NCBI RefSeq assembly: GCF_029201565.1
Contig: NZ_CP104002.1
Span: 2,745,001 to 2,809,000 of the forward strand
DNA length: 64,000 nucleotides
Origin: Devosia sp. SD17-2
GTDB lineage: Bacteria > Pseudomonadota > Alphaproteobacteria > Rhizobiales > Devosiaceae
Reading direction: 5' to 3'
Shown here one piece after another: positions 41,849-51,160 of this stretch. The notes under the pieces are model-generated. The model had not been told where the DNA came from. It ran no database searches and saw only the letters and a list, made by a program, of their open reading frames with translations. The position numbers and the translations under genes are program-made. The number at the start of each line of letters is the position of its first letter. Positions within the stretch are counted from its first letter, which is position 1.

Positions 41849-42865
41849 TTAGCGGATCGGCATCGCGTACTGCAGACCGCCATCGGTCCACAGAGCGTTC
41901 AGGCCGCGGGCCAGACCGATTTCGGTATCCGGGCCAACGTGGCGATCGTAGGATTCGCCATAGTTACCGATGTGCTTGATGATGCGGTATGCCCAGTCAG
42001 CGGTGAGGCCGAGAGGCGTACCAAAGTCGCCTTCGACACCAAGCAGACGCTTGATCGAGGGGTTATCCGAGCCGAGCATTTCGTCGACATTGGCCTGGGT
42101 GATCCCCTGCTCTTCAGCTTCGAGCAGTGCGAAATAGGTCCAGCGAGCAATGTTGAACCATACCGGGTCGCCCTGACGGACCACGGGACCAAGCGGCTCC
42201 TTGGAGATGATTTCGGGCAGGATGATGTAATCATCCGGAACCGCGAACTTGGAGCGCTCTGCGGCCAGGGCCGAAGCGTCAGTGGTGTAGACGTCGCAAC
42301 GGCCATCTTCGAAGGCCTTCACAACTTCGTCCTGGTCGGTGAACACGACCGGCGAATACTCCATGCCATTGGCTTCGAAATAGTCGGCAGCGTTGAGTTC
42401 GGTCGTGGTGCCCGATTCGATGCAGATCGCAGCGCCCGAGAGATCGGTTGCCGATTCAATGCCGTCAGCACCGCGGACCATGAAGCCCTGACCGTCATAA
42501 TACATGGTGCCGATGAAGGAGATACCGAGGTCGGTATCGCGGCTCATGGTCCATGTCGTGGTACGCGACAGGATGTCGATTTCGCCGGCGGACAGGGCGG
42601 CAAAGCGCTCCTGCGATGTCAGCGGGGTATAACGCACCTTGTCGGCGTCATCGAAAATGGCTGCAGCGACAGCGCGGCAGAAGTCGACTTCCAGACCCGA
42701 CCAGTTGTTATTCGCGTCCGGCGCAGAAAAACCCGGCACACCCCCGGTCACGCCGCACTGCACATATCCCTTTGCCTTGACGTCTTCCAGCGTCGCGGCA
42801 TGAGCTGCGACAGCTACAAGGCTGATCGCTGCGGACACTGCGAGTGTTGCAAGCTTGTTTTGCAT
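41849..42865 (-). CDS. aapJ: general L-amino acid ABC transporter periplasmic binding protein
   Basis: The 338-residue binding protein has a signal peptide cleaved near AAHAATLEDVKAKG, then GYVQCGVTGGVPGFSAPDANN and GLEVDFCRAVAAAIF, the family-3 (AapJ) pattern. It is the first gene of aapJQMP, which imports a broad range of L-amino acids into the cell. The 224-bp gap to the divergent gene holds its promoter. A strong hairpin follows the stop. Confidence 0.95.
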   Translation of the reverse strand: MQNKLATLAVSAAISLVAVAAHAATLEDVKAKGYVQCGVTGGVPGFSAPDANNNWSGLEVDFCRAVAAAIFDDADKVRYTPLTSQERFAALSAGEIDILSRTTTWTMSRDTDLGISFIGTMYYDGQGFMVRGADGIESATDLSGAAICIESGTTTELNAADYFEANGMEYSPVVFTDQDEVVKAFEDGRCDVYTTDASALAAERSKFAVPDDYIILPEIISKEPLGPVVRQGDPVWFNIARWTYFALLEAEEQGITQANVDEMLGSDNPSIKRLLGVEGDFGTPLGLTADWAYRIIKHIGNYGESYDRHVGPDTEIGLARGLNALWTDGGLQYAMPIR

Positions 42866-42990
42866 ATTTATTACCTTTGTTCCCTGACCCTCTAACCCCG
42901 AACAACAAGTCGCTGTTTGCCCAACGACTATCCGGGTGCACCACCATCCTTTGTATGACGGTTGCGATGCTGTTAAGCATGCAATCGTCT

Positions 42991-43008
42991 CTTGACCGTA
43001 ACGTCAAG
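42991..43008. promoter_or_regulatory. inverted repeat in the aapJ upstream region
   Basis: CTTGAC and GTCAAG are separated by six bases. The TTGAC on the minus strand could also be a -35 box for aapJ. It may be an operator, promoter or both; nothing further supports it. Confidence 0.35.
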
Positions 43009-43089
43009 GGTAGAAGGTGAATTGAGGCAACAAGTCTGTCTCTTTTTTCGCCAAAGTAAAATTGTGATCCGAATTTGAGCAGCGCACCC

Positions 43090-44277
43090 ATGACTGACAC
43101 TCCAGCCTCCTCCACCGGCCAGATGGCTATCGAAACCATTCTGACCCATGAAGGCCGGTCGCCGGAGGATCAGTTCGGCTTCGTCAACACGCCCGTCTAT
43201 CGCGGCTCGACTGTATTGTTCAAAACCCTGTCGGATCTGGAGGACCAGACCCAGCGCTTTCTCTATGGCCGCGCAGGGAACCCAACGACGGAGAGCGTTG
43301 AGGCCGTCATCACCAGGCTGGAGGGCGCACACGCGACCAAGCTTGTCCCATCCGGCCTAGCCGCCATCACCATCGCCCTCCTGGCCTGCCTCAAGAGTGG
43401 CGACGATCTGTTGATCAGTGACAGCGCTTATGAACCGGGACGGGTCTTCGCCGACGGTTTCCTGACCCGGATGGGCATCACAACCCGCTACTTCGACCCG
43501 CGAATCGGCGCAGGCATTGCCGAGCTGATGCTCCCCAATACGCGGGCTGTGCTGGCGGAGAGCCCTGGGTCCCTGACGTTCGAAGTGCAGGATATTCCGG
43601 CCCTGGCTGCAGCTGCAAAAGCCAATGGCGCGCGCCTGATCGTCGACAACAGCTGGGCCAGCCCGCTGTACCACCAGCCGCTGAAGCTGGGCGCCGACAT
43701 TGTGGTGCATGCGGCCACGAAAATGTTCGTGGGCCATTCCGACGTGCTGGCCGGTACAGTTTCGGCCACCGAGGAAGCCTGGGCCGATGTCGCCAGCACG
43801 CGTACCCTGCTGGGTTTTTTCACCTCTGGCGATGATGCCTATCTGGTGGCGCGCGGACTAAGGACGCTCTCCATCCGCATGGAGGCACACCAGCAGCGGG
43901 CGCTCGACATCGCCCGTTGGCTCGAGGCCCAGGATGAGGTCGCAGAGGTGATCCACCCTGCCCTGCCAAGCCACCCTGACCACGCGCTCTGGAAGCGCGA
44001 TTTCACGGGCTCGGGCAGCCTGTTCGCTTTCGTCCTCAAGCCCGCCCCCCGCGCATCGGTGGCGGCGTTTGTCGATCAGATGCAGATTTTCTCGATGGGG
44101 TATTCCTGGGGCGGCTACGAGAGCCTCTGCCTGCCGGTAAAGCCCGGCAAGGCGCGATCCGCAAAGCCGTGGAGCCACGAGGGCAACCTCTTCCGCATCC
44201 ATGTCGGGCTCGAGGACGTCGATGACCTCAAGCGCGACCTGGCGGATGGGCTGGAGCGCTACGCGCGATCGCGCTGA
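43090..44277 (+). CDS. metC: cystathionine beta-lyase / Cys-Met PLP enzyme
   Basis: The 395-residue PLP enzyme belongs to the Cys/Met metabolism family. The Schiff-base Lys211 is in VVHAATKMFVGHSD; FLYGRAGNPTTESVE and the LVPSGLAAI phosphate loop also match MetC-type cystathionine beta-lyases. It would yield homocysteine for methionine synthesis; related family members act as gamma-lyases or synthases, so specificity is probable, not proven. A TTG at 43075 is an alternative start. Its last 19 bp overlap the 3' end of the convergent PAP2 gene. Confidence 0.9.
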   Translation: MTDTPASSTGQMAIETILTHEGRSPEDQFGFVNTPVYRGSTVLFKTLSDLEDQTQRFLYGRAGNPTTESVEAVITRLEGAHATKLVPSGLAAITIALLACLKSGDDLLISDSAYEPGRVFADGFLTRMGITTRYFDPRIGAGIAELMLPNTRAVLAESPGSLTFEVQDIPALAAAAKANGARLIVDNSWASPLYHQPLKLGADIVVHAATKMFVGHSDVLAGTVSATEEAWADVASTRTLLGFFTSGDDAYLVARGLRTLSIRMEAHQQRALDIARWLEAQDEVAEVIHPALPSHPDHALWKRDFTGSGSLFAFVLKPAPRASVAAFVDQMQIFSMGYSWGGYESLCLPVKPGKARSAKPWSHEGNLFRIHVGLEDVDDLKRDLADGLERYARSR

Positions 44278-44996
44278 AGCAATTGGCGATAGGCCACCAG
44301 CGGCTTGCGGACGATCTTGCCGTCCGGCTGCTGGTGGAACAGCCAGCCCTTTTTGGCGAACAGATTACGCACCAGATAGGCTCCCAGCATGCCGACGATG
44401 CAGCCGGCGAACACGTCCGTCGGGTAGTGCATGCCGACCGGCACGCGGGAAACGGCCACAACCAGCCCGATGATCAGCAGGGGCAAAAAGGTGCGCGGCC
44501 AGATAAAGCCAATCGTAAAGGCAACGCCGAGCGCGGTGGCCGAGTGGCCGCTCGGAAAACTCTGAAAAGTCCAGTCGTTGAAAATGTTCTGGAATGAGAA
44601 CGGACCGACCTCCTCGTAGACGGCCGGACGGCCGCGGCCGATTAGGCGTTTGAGGAGATTGGTCAGAAGCCCTGGAATTGCGACGCCGAAGAAGATGAAG
44701 GCGGATACCCATGCGGTCTCCGCCGAAATGGACCTGCTGGAGCCTTTGAGCGGAAACATCGCGAGGCGCGCCAGGATCATGATCACAAGGCTGGGGATAA
44801 GTACCCATTCGGAAAGTCCGTAATCGGTGATGAAGAAAAACGGCGCGCGCCAGGCTTCCGGCCAGCCAATTGCCCCGCGAGAGGCGCTTTCATCGATCAC
44901 AGCCAGGGCCGCGAGGATAACGAGCACGGCCACGAGAAAGATAGGCCAGTTGCGGCGGCTGAGGCCCAGCGGCCAAGGCTTTGTGAGATCGATCAT
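44259..44996 (-). CDS. PAP2-family membrane phosphatase
   Basis: The 245-residue protein has about six membrane helices. All three PAP2 motifs are present: KRLIGRGRP, FPSGHSATA, and SRVPVGMHYPTDVFAG. Members dephosphorylate lipid substrates such as phosphatidic acid, undecaprenyl diphosphate or lipid A. I use the ATG at 44996; nine further in-frame codons precede it. The substrate is not known. Confidence 0.92.
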   Translation of the reverse strand: MIDLTKPWPLGLSRRNWPIFLVAVLVILAALAVIDESASRGAIGWPEAWRAPFFFITDYGLSEWVLIPSLVIMILARLAMFPLKGSSRSISAETAWVSAFIFFGVAIPGLLTNLLKRLIGRGRPAVYEEVGPFSFQNIFNDWTFQSFPSGHSATALGVAFTIGFIWPRTFLPLLIIGLVVAVSRVPVGMHYPTDVFAGCIVGMLGAYLVRNLFAKKGWLFHQQPDGKIVRKPLVAYRQLLQRDRA

Positions 44997-45097
44997 GCCC
45001 TGTTGTCCACACCCCAGAGGCAAGCGTCAAGAGTTCGTGGTATCCGTTTGATTGCACTTGCTCTTTGCAAAGGGACACGCTAACTGAGTGGCAACGT

Positions 45098-45174
45098 CGG
45101 AGTGTAGCTCAGCCTGGTAGAGCACCGGTTTTGGGAACCGGGGGTCCAAAGTTCGAATCTTTGTACTCCGACCA
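45098..45174 (+). tRNA. tRNA-Pro(TGG)
   Basis: A 77-base cloverleaf: CGGAGTG acceptor, anticodon loop TTTGGGA (TGG), GTTCGAATC T-arm and an encoded CCA end, followed by a T-rich tract. Confidence 0.97.
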
Positions 45175-45284
45175 TTTTCTTTTTCTGGATCGCTGTAGCG
45201 ACCAGGGTTTTTCTTAAGGCGTGCGCCATAGGCGCCCTTGAGGAAGTTCAAGCCCCAGAAGAAACACATCCCACATCGCAGTTT

Positions 45285-45470
45285 TTGCGCATTACCCAAA
45301 TCATTGAGCCGACCGGATCCGAAACCCATGTCCTGGTGCAGGTTGGCAAAACAAGCATCGTTGTCCTGACCCGCGACCGGTTGGCCGCGGCGCCCGGATC
45401 GTCCCTCAGCCTCCGTCCCGACGTGACCAAGATGCAGCTCTTCGACGCCACCAGCGGCGAGCGGATCTGA
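45285..45470 (+). pseudogene. 3' remnant of a sugar ABC ATPase gene (TOBE domain)
   Basis: The frame from 45285 encodes a 61-residue segment whose body (IIEPTGSETHVLVQVG and LRPDVTKMQLFDATSGERI) matches the C-terminal TOBE domain of UgpC/MalK-type sugar ABC ATPases. The complete homologue encoded at 55720 ends comparably (VEPMGSETLAW...LFDAQTENRL). The ATPase part is missing. The frame stays open back to the tRNA-Pro, but that stretch has no ABC motifs. No ribosome-binding site precedes the TTG at 45285. I read it as the tail of a gene truncated at the tRNA. Confidence 0.65.
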
Positions 45471-45526
45471 CCGACACCTCCGTCAGGACGCAAAGGGAAT
45501 ATGGGGCGCTCGCGCGCCCCACGCCG

Positions 45527-46663
45527 TTACCAGTTGGTCAGGGAGCCGTCCTCACGATAAAAGATCGGCAGGTTCTCGTGCTTGAAGGGATAGCGGGCGA
45601 GGCCGTCCCAGTCGACTTCGAGGCCAAGGCCCGGTTCGTCGGACACATGGAGCCAACCATCTTCCCAGCTGTGCTTGCTGGTGATGACATCGCCCAGACT
45701 CTCACCCGGACGACGCGGCAGTTCCTGAACCAGCATGTTCGGCGTCGCGATGTTGAAGTGCAGGCAGGCTGCGGTCGAGACCGGGCCGATGGGATTATGG
45801 ACGGCGATGTCGATGTAGTGGGTCTCACACCAGCCAGCGATCTTGCGCGACTCCGTAAAGCCGGCTGCGATACACATGTCGATACGGGCGTAATCGACCA
45901 GTTCTTCCTCGATCAGGGCGCGGAACTGCCACTTGGTGCCGAGCTGCTCACCGGCCGCAATCGGCACGGCCGTCTGCTGACGCAGACGGCGATAGGACTC
46001 CGGATTTTCGATGCGCAGCGGATCTTCGATGAAGAGTGGGCGATAATCTTCAACGCCGCGGCAGAGGCGCACGGCGTCGGCGACGCTGGTGCGGGTGTGC
46101 GCATCAAACGCCATCTCGATCTTCGGACCAAGTTCGGTCCGCAGCAGGCGGAAAGCTTCGATTGACCAGTCCACGGCATGGTTCGGGTCGTAGACCGCCT
46201 GGCTCTTGAACGGACCACTGTCCCAGCGGATGACGTTCCAGCCTTCGGCCACCCGCTGCTTGGCAACGCCCAGCAACTCCTCCGGGGTATCCGCCGCCAT
46301 GTGGCAATAGGTGTTGACCTTGTCGCGAACCTTACCGCCGAGGAGCTGATAGACGGGCACGCCAAGCGCCTTGCCCTTGATGTCCCACAGCGCGATGTCG
46401 ATGGCGGCGATAGCGCAGGTCAGGACCTGGTTGGAGGGGTGGAAGCCGCTCCGCCACATCAGCTGCCAGAGATGCTCGCTGCGCATCGGATCGGCGCCGA
46501 CCAGCAGCGGCGTCAGGGCCTCGAGGATGCCGACAACGCCCTGCTCGCGCGAGGTAAGGCCCGCCTCGCCGATCCCGACGATCCCCTCGTCCGTCTCGAC
46601 TTTGACGAACAGCATGGTACGCCACTCTTTGAGCAGGTACGGCGTGATTTTTGTAATCTTCAT
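45527..46663 (-). CDS. enolase-superfamily sugar-acid dehydratase (galactonate/mannonate dehydratase-like)
   Basis: The 378-residue protein has the mandelate racemase/enolase fold: N-terminal cap (MKITKITPYLLKEWRTMLFV), then a barrel with metal ligands in MAFDAHTRT, FIEDPLRIEN and IAAGEQLGT. A catalytic His lies in IAVHNPIGPVS. It resembles D-galactonate dehydratase-like enzymes that dehydrate aldonic acids. I take the ATG at 46663; an upstream in-frame start would add 13 residues. It is not in an operon with the surrounding genes. Confidence 0.88.
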   Translation of the reverse strand: MKITKITPYLLKEWRTMLFVKVETDEGIVGIGEAGLTSREQGVVGILEALTPLLVGADPMRSEHLWQLMWRSGFHPSNQVLTCAIAAIDIALWDIKGKALGVPVYQLLGGKVRDKVNTYCHMAADTPEELLGVAKQRVAEGWNVIRWDSGPFKSQAVYDPNHAVDWSIEAFRLLRTELGPKIEMAFDAHTRTSVADAVRLCRGVEDYRPLFIEDPLRIENPESYRRLRQQTAVPIAAGEQLGTKWQFRALIEEELVDYARIDMCIAAGFTESRKIAGWCETHYIDIAVHNPIGPVSTAACLHFNIATPNMLVQELPRRPGESLGDVITSKHSWEDGWLHVSDEPGLGLEVDWDGLARYPFKHENLPIFYREDGSLTNW

Positions 46664-47061
46664 TCCGAAATACTCTTTAATGTAAGCTGTTGACTGCATC
46701 ACCAGTGGGTGACCGAGCCATCCCTGCGGGCCAGTCGCGGCGAAAGCCAGTAACGGAAGTCCTGCTTGGCTAGCAGAACTTCATTCACCTCACTTCCGGG
46801 GCCTTGCCCATCAGTGACGTGTTAGACCGCGCCGTCAAGACTTTGGGGCACTGGGAAAAAGTGAAATCTGGTCCGGCGGCACGGCGACCGATGGCGCCAT
46901 TGGTCTCCTCGAGGCGATACCGGCGAAAACCTGGCTTTGAACGCAGGCAGAGCCATTCGGACTGGTCCGAAACCGCGTCTGATCGAGCGCTGGCAGAGTT
47001 TGTGCCTTCCGGCTTTGAGCGGTCACGAATCGCGCTAGCTTGCTCCCGAGGGAGAAGCGCC
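46664..47061. other. divergent intergenic region (398 bp)
   Basis: It lies between the dehydratase (minus) and the ABC-2 exporter genes (plus) and must hold both promoters. An open frame runs through its right half into the ATPase gene but has no ribosome-binding site or family match. No operator-like palindrome was found by eye. Confidence 0.45.
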
Positions 47062-48063
47062 ATGGCCGGGTTGATCGAAGTGCGGAACGTGTCCAAGCGT
47101 TTCCGGCAGCATAAGCGTTTCCCCGGTCTTCTGGGGGCGTTCAAGACCCTGGTCACGACGGAATATACCGAAGTTACTGCAGTCTCGGACATCAGCATCG
47201 ACATCGCCGCCGGCGAGGCGGTCGGCTATCTGGGGCCGAATGGCGCCGGCAAATCAACGATGATCAAGATGATGACCGGCATCCTTGTTCCCAGTGAGGG
47301 GACGCTCTCGGTGCTGGGTCGCACGCCGCATACCGAGCGGATGACCAATGCACGCCAGATTGGTGTGGTCTTCGGACAGCGCAGCCAGCTCTGGTGGGAT
47401 CTGCCGCTGATCGACAGCTTTACGCTGCACCAGGCCATCTACGATATCCCGCCCGCCCGCTACGCGGACAACCTCAAGCGTTTCAGCGAACTGCTTGATC
47501 TCACGCCCTTTCTCGACCGTGCGGTGCGCCAGCTCAGCCTGGGCCAGCGCATGCGCGCCGAGATCGTCATGTCACTGTTGCACGACCCGGAAATCCTCTT
47601 TCTCGATGAGCCGACGATCGGCCTCGACGTGGTCGCCAAGGACGCCGTGCGGCGGTTCCTCGCGGAGATCAATCGCGAACGTGGCGTCACCATCGTTCTC
47701 ACGACCCATGACCTGCAGGACATTGAAACGATCTGCCCGCGGCTGATCATGGTGGACCATGCCAGGCTGATCTTTGATGGCGAACTCAGTCGCCTGCGTT
47801 CAGCTCTCGGCTCGTCCCGGCGGCTGACCCTTGAATTTGCCAGTGATCCCGGCCCTATAGCTCTCGACAGCGCGCGGTTGACGGCCGACGAAGGGCTGCG
47901 AAAGCACTTTCTGCTCGATCGAGAGGACGTTTCGCTTGTGACGGTGCTCTCCGAGCTCGGCGGCGACCGCGGACTTACCGACATCACCCTGCATGAACCG
48001 GATATCGAAGAGGTGATCCGGACATTTTACCAGCGGCGCAATGCAGCGGCGCTCGCCTCATGA
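47062..48063 (+). CDS. ABC-2 type exporter, ATP-binding protein
   Basis: 333 residues from ATG 47062, after a GGGAGAAG site. It has Walker A LGPNGAGKST, the signature variant LSLGQRMRAE, Walker B ILFLDEPTIGLDV and H-loop LTTHD. The NGQR-free LSLGQR signature and VVFGQRSQLWWDLP match the COG4586 group that pairs with PF06182 permeases. It overlaps the first permease gene by four bases. The exported substrate is unknown. Confidence 0.92.
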   Translation: MAGLIEVRNVSKRFRQHKRFPGLLGAFKTLVTTEYTEVTAVSDISIDIAAGEAVGYLGPNGAGKSTMIKMMTGILVPSEGTLSVLGRTPHTERMTNARQIGVVFGQRSQLWWDLPLIDSFTLHQAIYDIPPARYADNLKRFSELLDLTPFLDRAVRQLSLGQRMRAEIVMSLLHDPEILFLDEPTIGLDVVAKDAVRRFLAEINRERGVTIVLTTHDLQDIETICPRLIMVDHARLIFDGELSRLRSALGSSRRLTLEFASDPGPIALDSARLTADEGLRKHFLLDREDVSLVTVLSELGGDRGLTDITLHEPDIEEVIRTFYQRRNAAALAS

Positions 48064-48860
48064 GCGCCTATACCGCGTTTACCCGGTCCTCCTTCCTGTC
48101 CGAACTAGCCTATCGAAACGAGGTCTGGGCCAATATTTTCGGCAAGCTGGTGCAGGTGTTTGCCCGGGTTGCCATATGGCTGGCGATCTATGCCGGCGTT
48201 GGCGCCACAACGGTCGATGGGATTTCGGTGGAGCAGATGGTGACCTATGCACTGCTCGGCGGCGCCGTGATGGGCGCCATGCGTCCCGAGAGAGTCATCA
48301 ACGAGATCGGTCGGTCCCTCAAGACAGGCGATATCGCGGTCTGGTTGCTGAAACCGCTGTCCTACCCGCTCTATCTCTTTGCCAATGAGACCGGCAGTTT
48401 CCTCTATCGCCTGCTGACCCAGGTTATTCCCACTGTTGCCTTCACTGCGCTTGTCTATGGCATGTTGCCGCCGGAGAGCTTCTTCCACGGTGTGATGTTC
48501 CTGGTGTTCTGGGTCGTGGCGTTCGTGCTGCTGTTCCTGATGTCGGCGTTCTGCGGACTGATGGCCTTCTGGCTGATGACCAGCTTTTCGCTCGACTGGA
48601 CCTTCGGCGCCCTGCTCCATCTCTTCTCGGGCCTGCTGGTGCCGTTCTGGTTCTATCCGGAACCGCTGGCCACACTGGCGCGGCACCTGCCGTTTGGATG
48701 GGTGGTCTATTATCCTAACGCGGTTTATCTCGGCCGCCTCTCGGTGCCGGAAACATGGCTCTATCTGGGCATGGGGCTCGGCTGGACTGCGCTCTTTTTC
48801 CTCGGCGTCCTCTGGCTCTGGGGCAAAGCCTCGAGGCGCGTCACCGTGCAGGGGGGCTGA
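48060..48860 (+). CDS. ABC-2 type exporter permease 1
   Basis: The 266-residue membrane protein has six hydrophobic segments and the PF06182 (ABC2_membrane_6) pattern: RNEVWANIFGKLVQVFARVA near the start, GDIAVWLLKPLSYPLY, and FSGLLVPFWFYPEPL. It forms a heterodimer with the next gene product. Its start overlaps the ATPase stop (ATGA). Confidence 0.88.
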   Translation: MSAYTAFTRSSFLSELAYRNEVWANIFGKLVQVFARVAIWLAIYAGVGATTVDGISVEQMVTYALLGGAVMGAMRPERVINEIGRSLKTGDIAVWLLKPLSYPLYLFANETGSFLYRLLTQVIPTVAFTALVYGMLPPESFFHGVMFLVFWVVAFVLLFLMSAFCGLMAFWLMTSFSLDWTFGALLHLFSGLLVPFWFYPEPLATLARHLPFGWVVYYPNAVYLGRLSVPETWLYLGMGLGWTALFFLGVLWLWGKASRRVTVQGG

Positions 48861-48862
48861 GC

Positions 48863-49663
48863 ATGATCCGGCAGCTGCGCATCCTCCTGCTCCTCGTCAA
48901 AATGCACATCCGTTCGCAGATGGAATATCGCGGCGCGTTCTGGCTCGACCGCTTCGCGCAGATCCTTTCCTATGGCAGCGTCTTCGCCACCATCGCGATA
49001 TTGCTGGCCCGGTTTGAAACCCTTGGCGGGTGGAATTTTCCCGAGCTGGCGCTGCTGTTCAGCTTCCAGCTCCTCACCTATTCGCTTGGGGCGGCGATGA
49101 GTTTCGTGCAGCTGCGCAATATCGAACTTCTGGTTCGGCTCGGGACCTATGACACACTGCTGGTCAAGCCCTTCAGCCCCTGGGCCTATATCGTCTTCTC
49201 CGGCCTGAACATTGGCTATGTCGGCCATATCATTCTCGCCGGGGCGCTGATGGCCTGGGCCGTCGCGGCCGTCGATTTCTCGTGGTCGGTCAGTGCTGCG
49301 CTCTATCTGGTTGGGGCAGTGATCAGCGCCACCCTGCTTACTGCGGCTATCATCACCATGATCGGGGCGACGGCGCTGATCTGGGTGCGGTCCAATCATC
49401 TGTTCTCGATATTCTTCGGCTTCTGGGAGCTGACCCGCTACCCGCTCAACATCTTGCCCGGCGGTATCCAGATTATCCTCATCACTGCCGTGCCTCTAGC
49501 CCTGACAAGCTCGGTTCCGGTCGGCGCCATGCTGGGCAAGCCTATTCCCATATTGGGGGACTGGGCCGGACCCGTCGCCCTCCTGGCCGGCCCGGCCTGG
49601 GTTCTGCTCGCGATGGCGCACTGGCGTTATGCCACCGGCAAATATCAGGGTGCGGGCGGCTGA
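48863..49663 (+). CDS. ABC-2 type exporter permease 2
   Basis: 266 residues from ATG 48863, three bases after the first permease's stop, with a GGGGGG site inside that gene's end. Six hydrophobic segments are seen, with the same family layout: MEYRGAFWLDRFAQILSYG, GTYDTLLVKPFSPWAYIVF, and FFGFWELTRYPLNILP. Together with the two upstream genes it completes an ABC-2 exporter. Earlier in-frame starts lie inside permease 1 and are rejected. Confidence 0.88.
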   Translation: MIRQLRILLLLVKMHIRSQMEYRGAFWLDRFAQILSYGSVFATIAILLARFETLGGWNFPELALLFSFQLLTYSLGAAMSFVQLRNIELLVRLGTYDTLLVKPFSPWAYIVFSGLNIGYVGHIILAGALMAWAVAAVDFSWSVSAALYLVGAVISATLLTAAIITMIGATALIWVRSNHLFSIFFGFWELTRYPLNILPGGIQIILITAVPLALTSSVPVGAMLGKPIPILGDWAGPVALLAGPAWVLLAMAHWRYATGKYQGAGG

Positions 49664-49859
49664 GTTGTCGCTCAGTTCGGGGGTGTGTGATTGGACGGAA
49701 TGGCGTGCTGGATGGCTGCCGGAAACCATTTTGTACTTCCCCCGCGCGCGCCGGCAAACTATAGGTTTGGAACCTATTTTCGACCGCAGGGATTCCGGAG
49801 GAACAAGTGCTCCGGAGCGCTTGTCGTAATTCGATGTCGCATCGTTTAGAGGACTTTGC

Positions 49860-50165
49860 ATGACCGCCCGCATCTACCGCCCTTCCCGTAACGTGATGCA
49901 ATCTGGCCGGGGCAAATCCAAGAGCTGGGTTCTTGTCCATGAGGCTGCGGCTCCCCGCAGCATCGACCCGCTCATGGGCTATACCAGTAGCGCCGACACG
50001 ACCCAGCAGGTCCGCCTGTCGTTCGACAGCCAGGAAGAAGCCGAGGCCTATGCCCAGCGCAATGGCATCGAATACACCGTGCAGCCTGCGCATGACACGA
50101 CGCCCAAGAAGGTCAGCTATCCGGACAATTTCCGGTCCGACCGCCGGACGCCCTGGACACATTAA
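49860..50165 (+). CDS. NADH dehydrogenase (complex I) NDUFS4-type accessory subunit
   Basis: The 101-residue protein matches the ETC complex I conserved region (NDUFS4, 18-kDa) family: MTARIYRPSRNVMQSGRGKS, SWVLVHE, DPLMGYTSSADTTQQVRLSF and EAEAYAQRNGIEY. Alphaproteobacterial complex I carries this subunit, which is encoded apart from the nuo operon. A GAGGA site lies eight bases before the ATG. It stands alone with its own terminator. Confidence 0.93.
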   Translation: MTARIYRPSRNVMQSGRGKSKSWVLVHEAAAPRSIDPLMGYTSSADTTQQVRLSFDSQEEAEAYAQRNGIEYTVQPAHDTTPKKVSYPDNFRSDRRTPWTH

Positions 50166-50189
50166 GTCCCTTACAGATTGAATCCGACA

Positions 50190-50222
50190 AGCGCTGCAAG
50201 TGATTGCGGCGCTTTTTGTTTT
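50190..50222 (+). terminator. terminator of the NDUFS4-type gene
   Basis: AGCGC-GCAA / TTGC-GCGCT arms (one bulge on each side) with a GTGA loop are followed by TTTTTGTTTT. Confidence 0.8.
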
Positions 50223-50292
50223 CGCCTTCTTTCTGCTTTCAACGCGACTATGATCGGAAGACCCTAAGGCTCATACCTCCGGAGCGCTCCCG

Positions 50293-51159
50293 ATGAACTT
50301 TCGTCCGCTGCTTGTCGCACTCGCCCTCGCCGGTATCGCTGCCGCCCCTGCCCATGCGGCCCCCGTCCTCTGGAAAGTCAGCGACGCGGACAGCTCCATC
50401 TGGCTGTTCGGCTCCATCCATCTGCTGCCCGAGGACACGGAGTGGCGCACCGACACGCTTAACAAGCTGCTGACCAAGGCGGACCGGGTCTATTTTGAAA
50501 CCGACCTCGGGCCCGTGGCGCAGCCGGAGATCATGGCGCTGACCATGGAGCATGGCTTTGCGACGGACGGCCGATTGCTCAATGCCAGGATCGACGCCGA
50601 GCTGATGCAGAAGGTCCGGGATGCGGCCGAGCTCTACGGGGTGCCAGTGCCGACCCTTCTGGCCATGCGCCCCTGGCTGGCGGCGAGCACGATCTCGGTG
50701 ACGGCGCTGATGCAGGCCGGGTACGATCCTAATCTGGGGGTAGATCTCGTTCTGCAACAAGAGGTTGAGCGCGAGCGACAGGGCTATCTCGAGACGGCGG
50801 CGGAGCAGATCGGCTTCCTCGCGGGCGAGGATGAGACCAGCGAAGTGGAGATGCTGGCCGGAACGCTAGCGGAGGCAGATCGCCTGGTCGAGATGCTCGA
50901 CGAGATGATGGCCGCCTGGGTGACGGGCAACCCCGAGGAACTGGCGGATCTTTTCATGGCCGACGCCGGGGCCTATGGCGTGGCCTTCATCGACATCCTC
51001 ATCAACCAGCGCAATGAGAACTGGACGGCGGAGATCGAGACCATGCTGACCGAGAACGAGGAGGCCCTGCTGGTGGTCGGCGCAGGCCACCTCCTGGGGG
51101 AGATGAGCGTTGTTAAGCAATTGGAAGATAAGGGTTTTACTGCAGAACGCGTGCAGTAA
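50293..51159 (+). CDS. TraB/GumN-family protein
   Basis: The 288-residue protein has a signal peptide (LLVALALAGIAAAPAHA) and the TraB/GumN/PrgY pattern: WLFGSIHLLPED near the N-terminus (GS-H motif) and VVGAGHLLGEMSVVKQLED near the C-terminus. The family is related to Tiki-type metalloproteases; whether this member is active is unknown. It would act in the periplasm. It converges on the sugar cluster. Confidence 0.88.
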   Translation: MNFRPLLVALALAGIAAAPAHAAPVLWKVSDADSSIWLFGSIHLLPEDTEWRTDTLNKLLTKADRVYFETDLGPVAQPEIMALTMEHGFATDGRLLNARIDAELMQKVRDAAELYGVPVPTLLAMRPWLAASTISVTALMQAGYDPNLGVDLVLQQEVERERQGYLETAAEQIGFLAGEDETSEVEMLAGTLAEADRLVEMLDEMMAAWVTGNPEELADLFMADAGAYGVAFIDILINQRNENWTAEIETMLTENEEALLVVGAGHLLGEMSVVKQLEDKGFTAERVQ

Positions 51160-51160
51160 A

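Noticed and set aside
46804..47061. N-terminal extension of the ABC-2 ATPase (86 codons)
   Set aside because: The ATG at 47062 has a GGGAG site and fits the family start; the extension does not.
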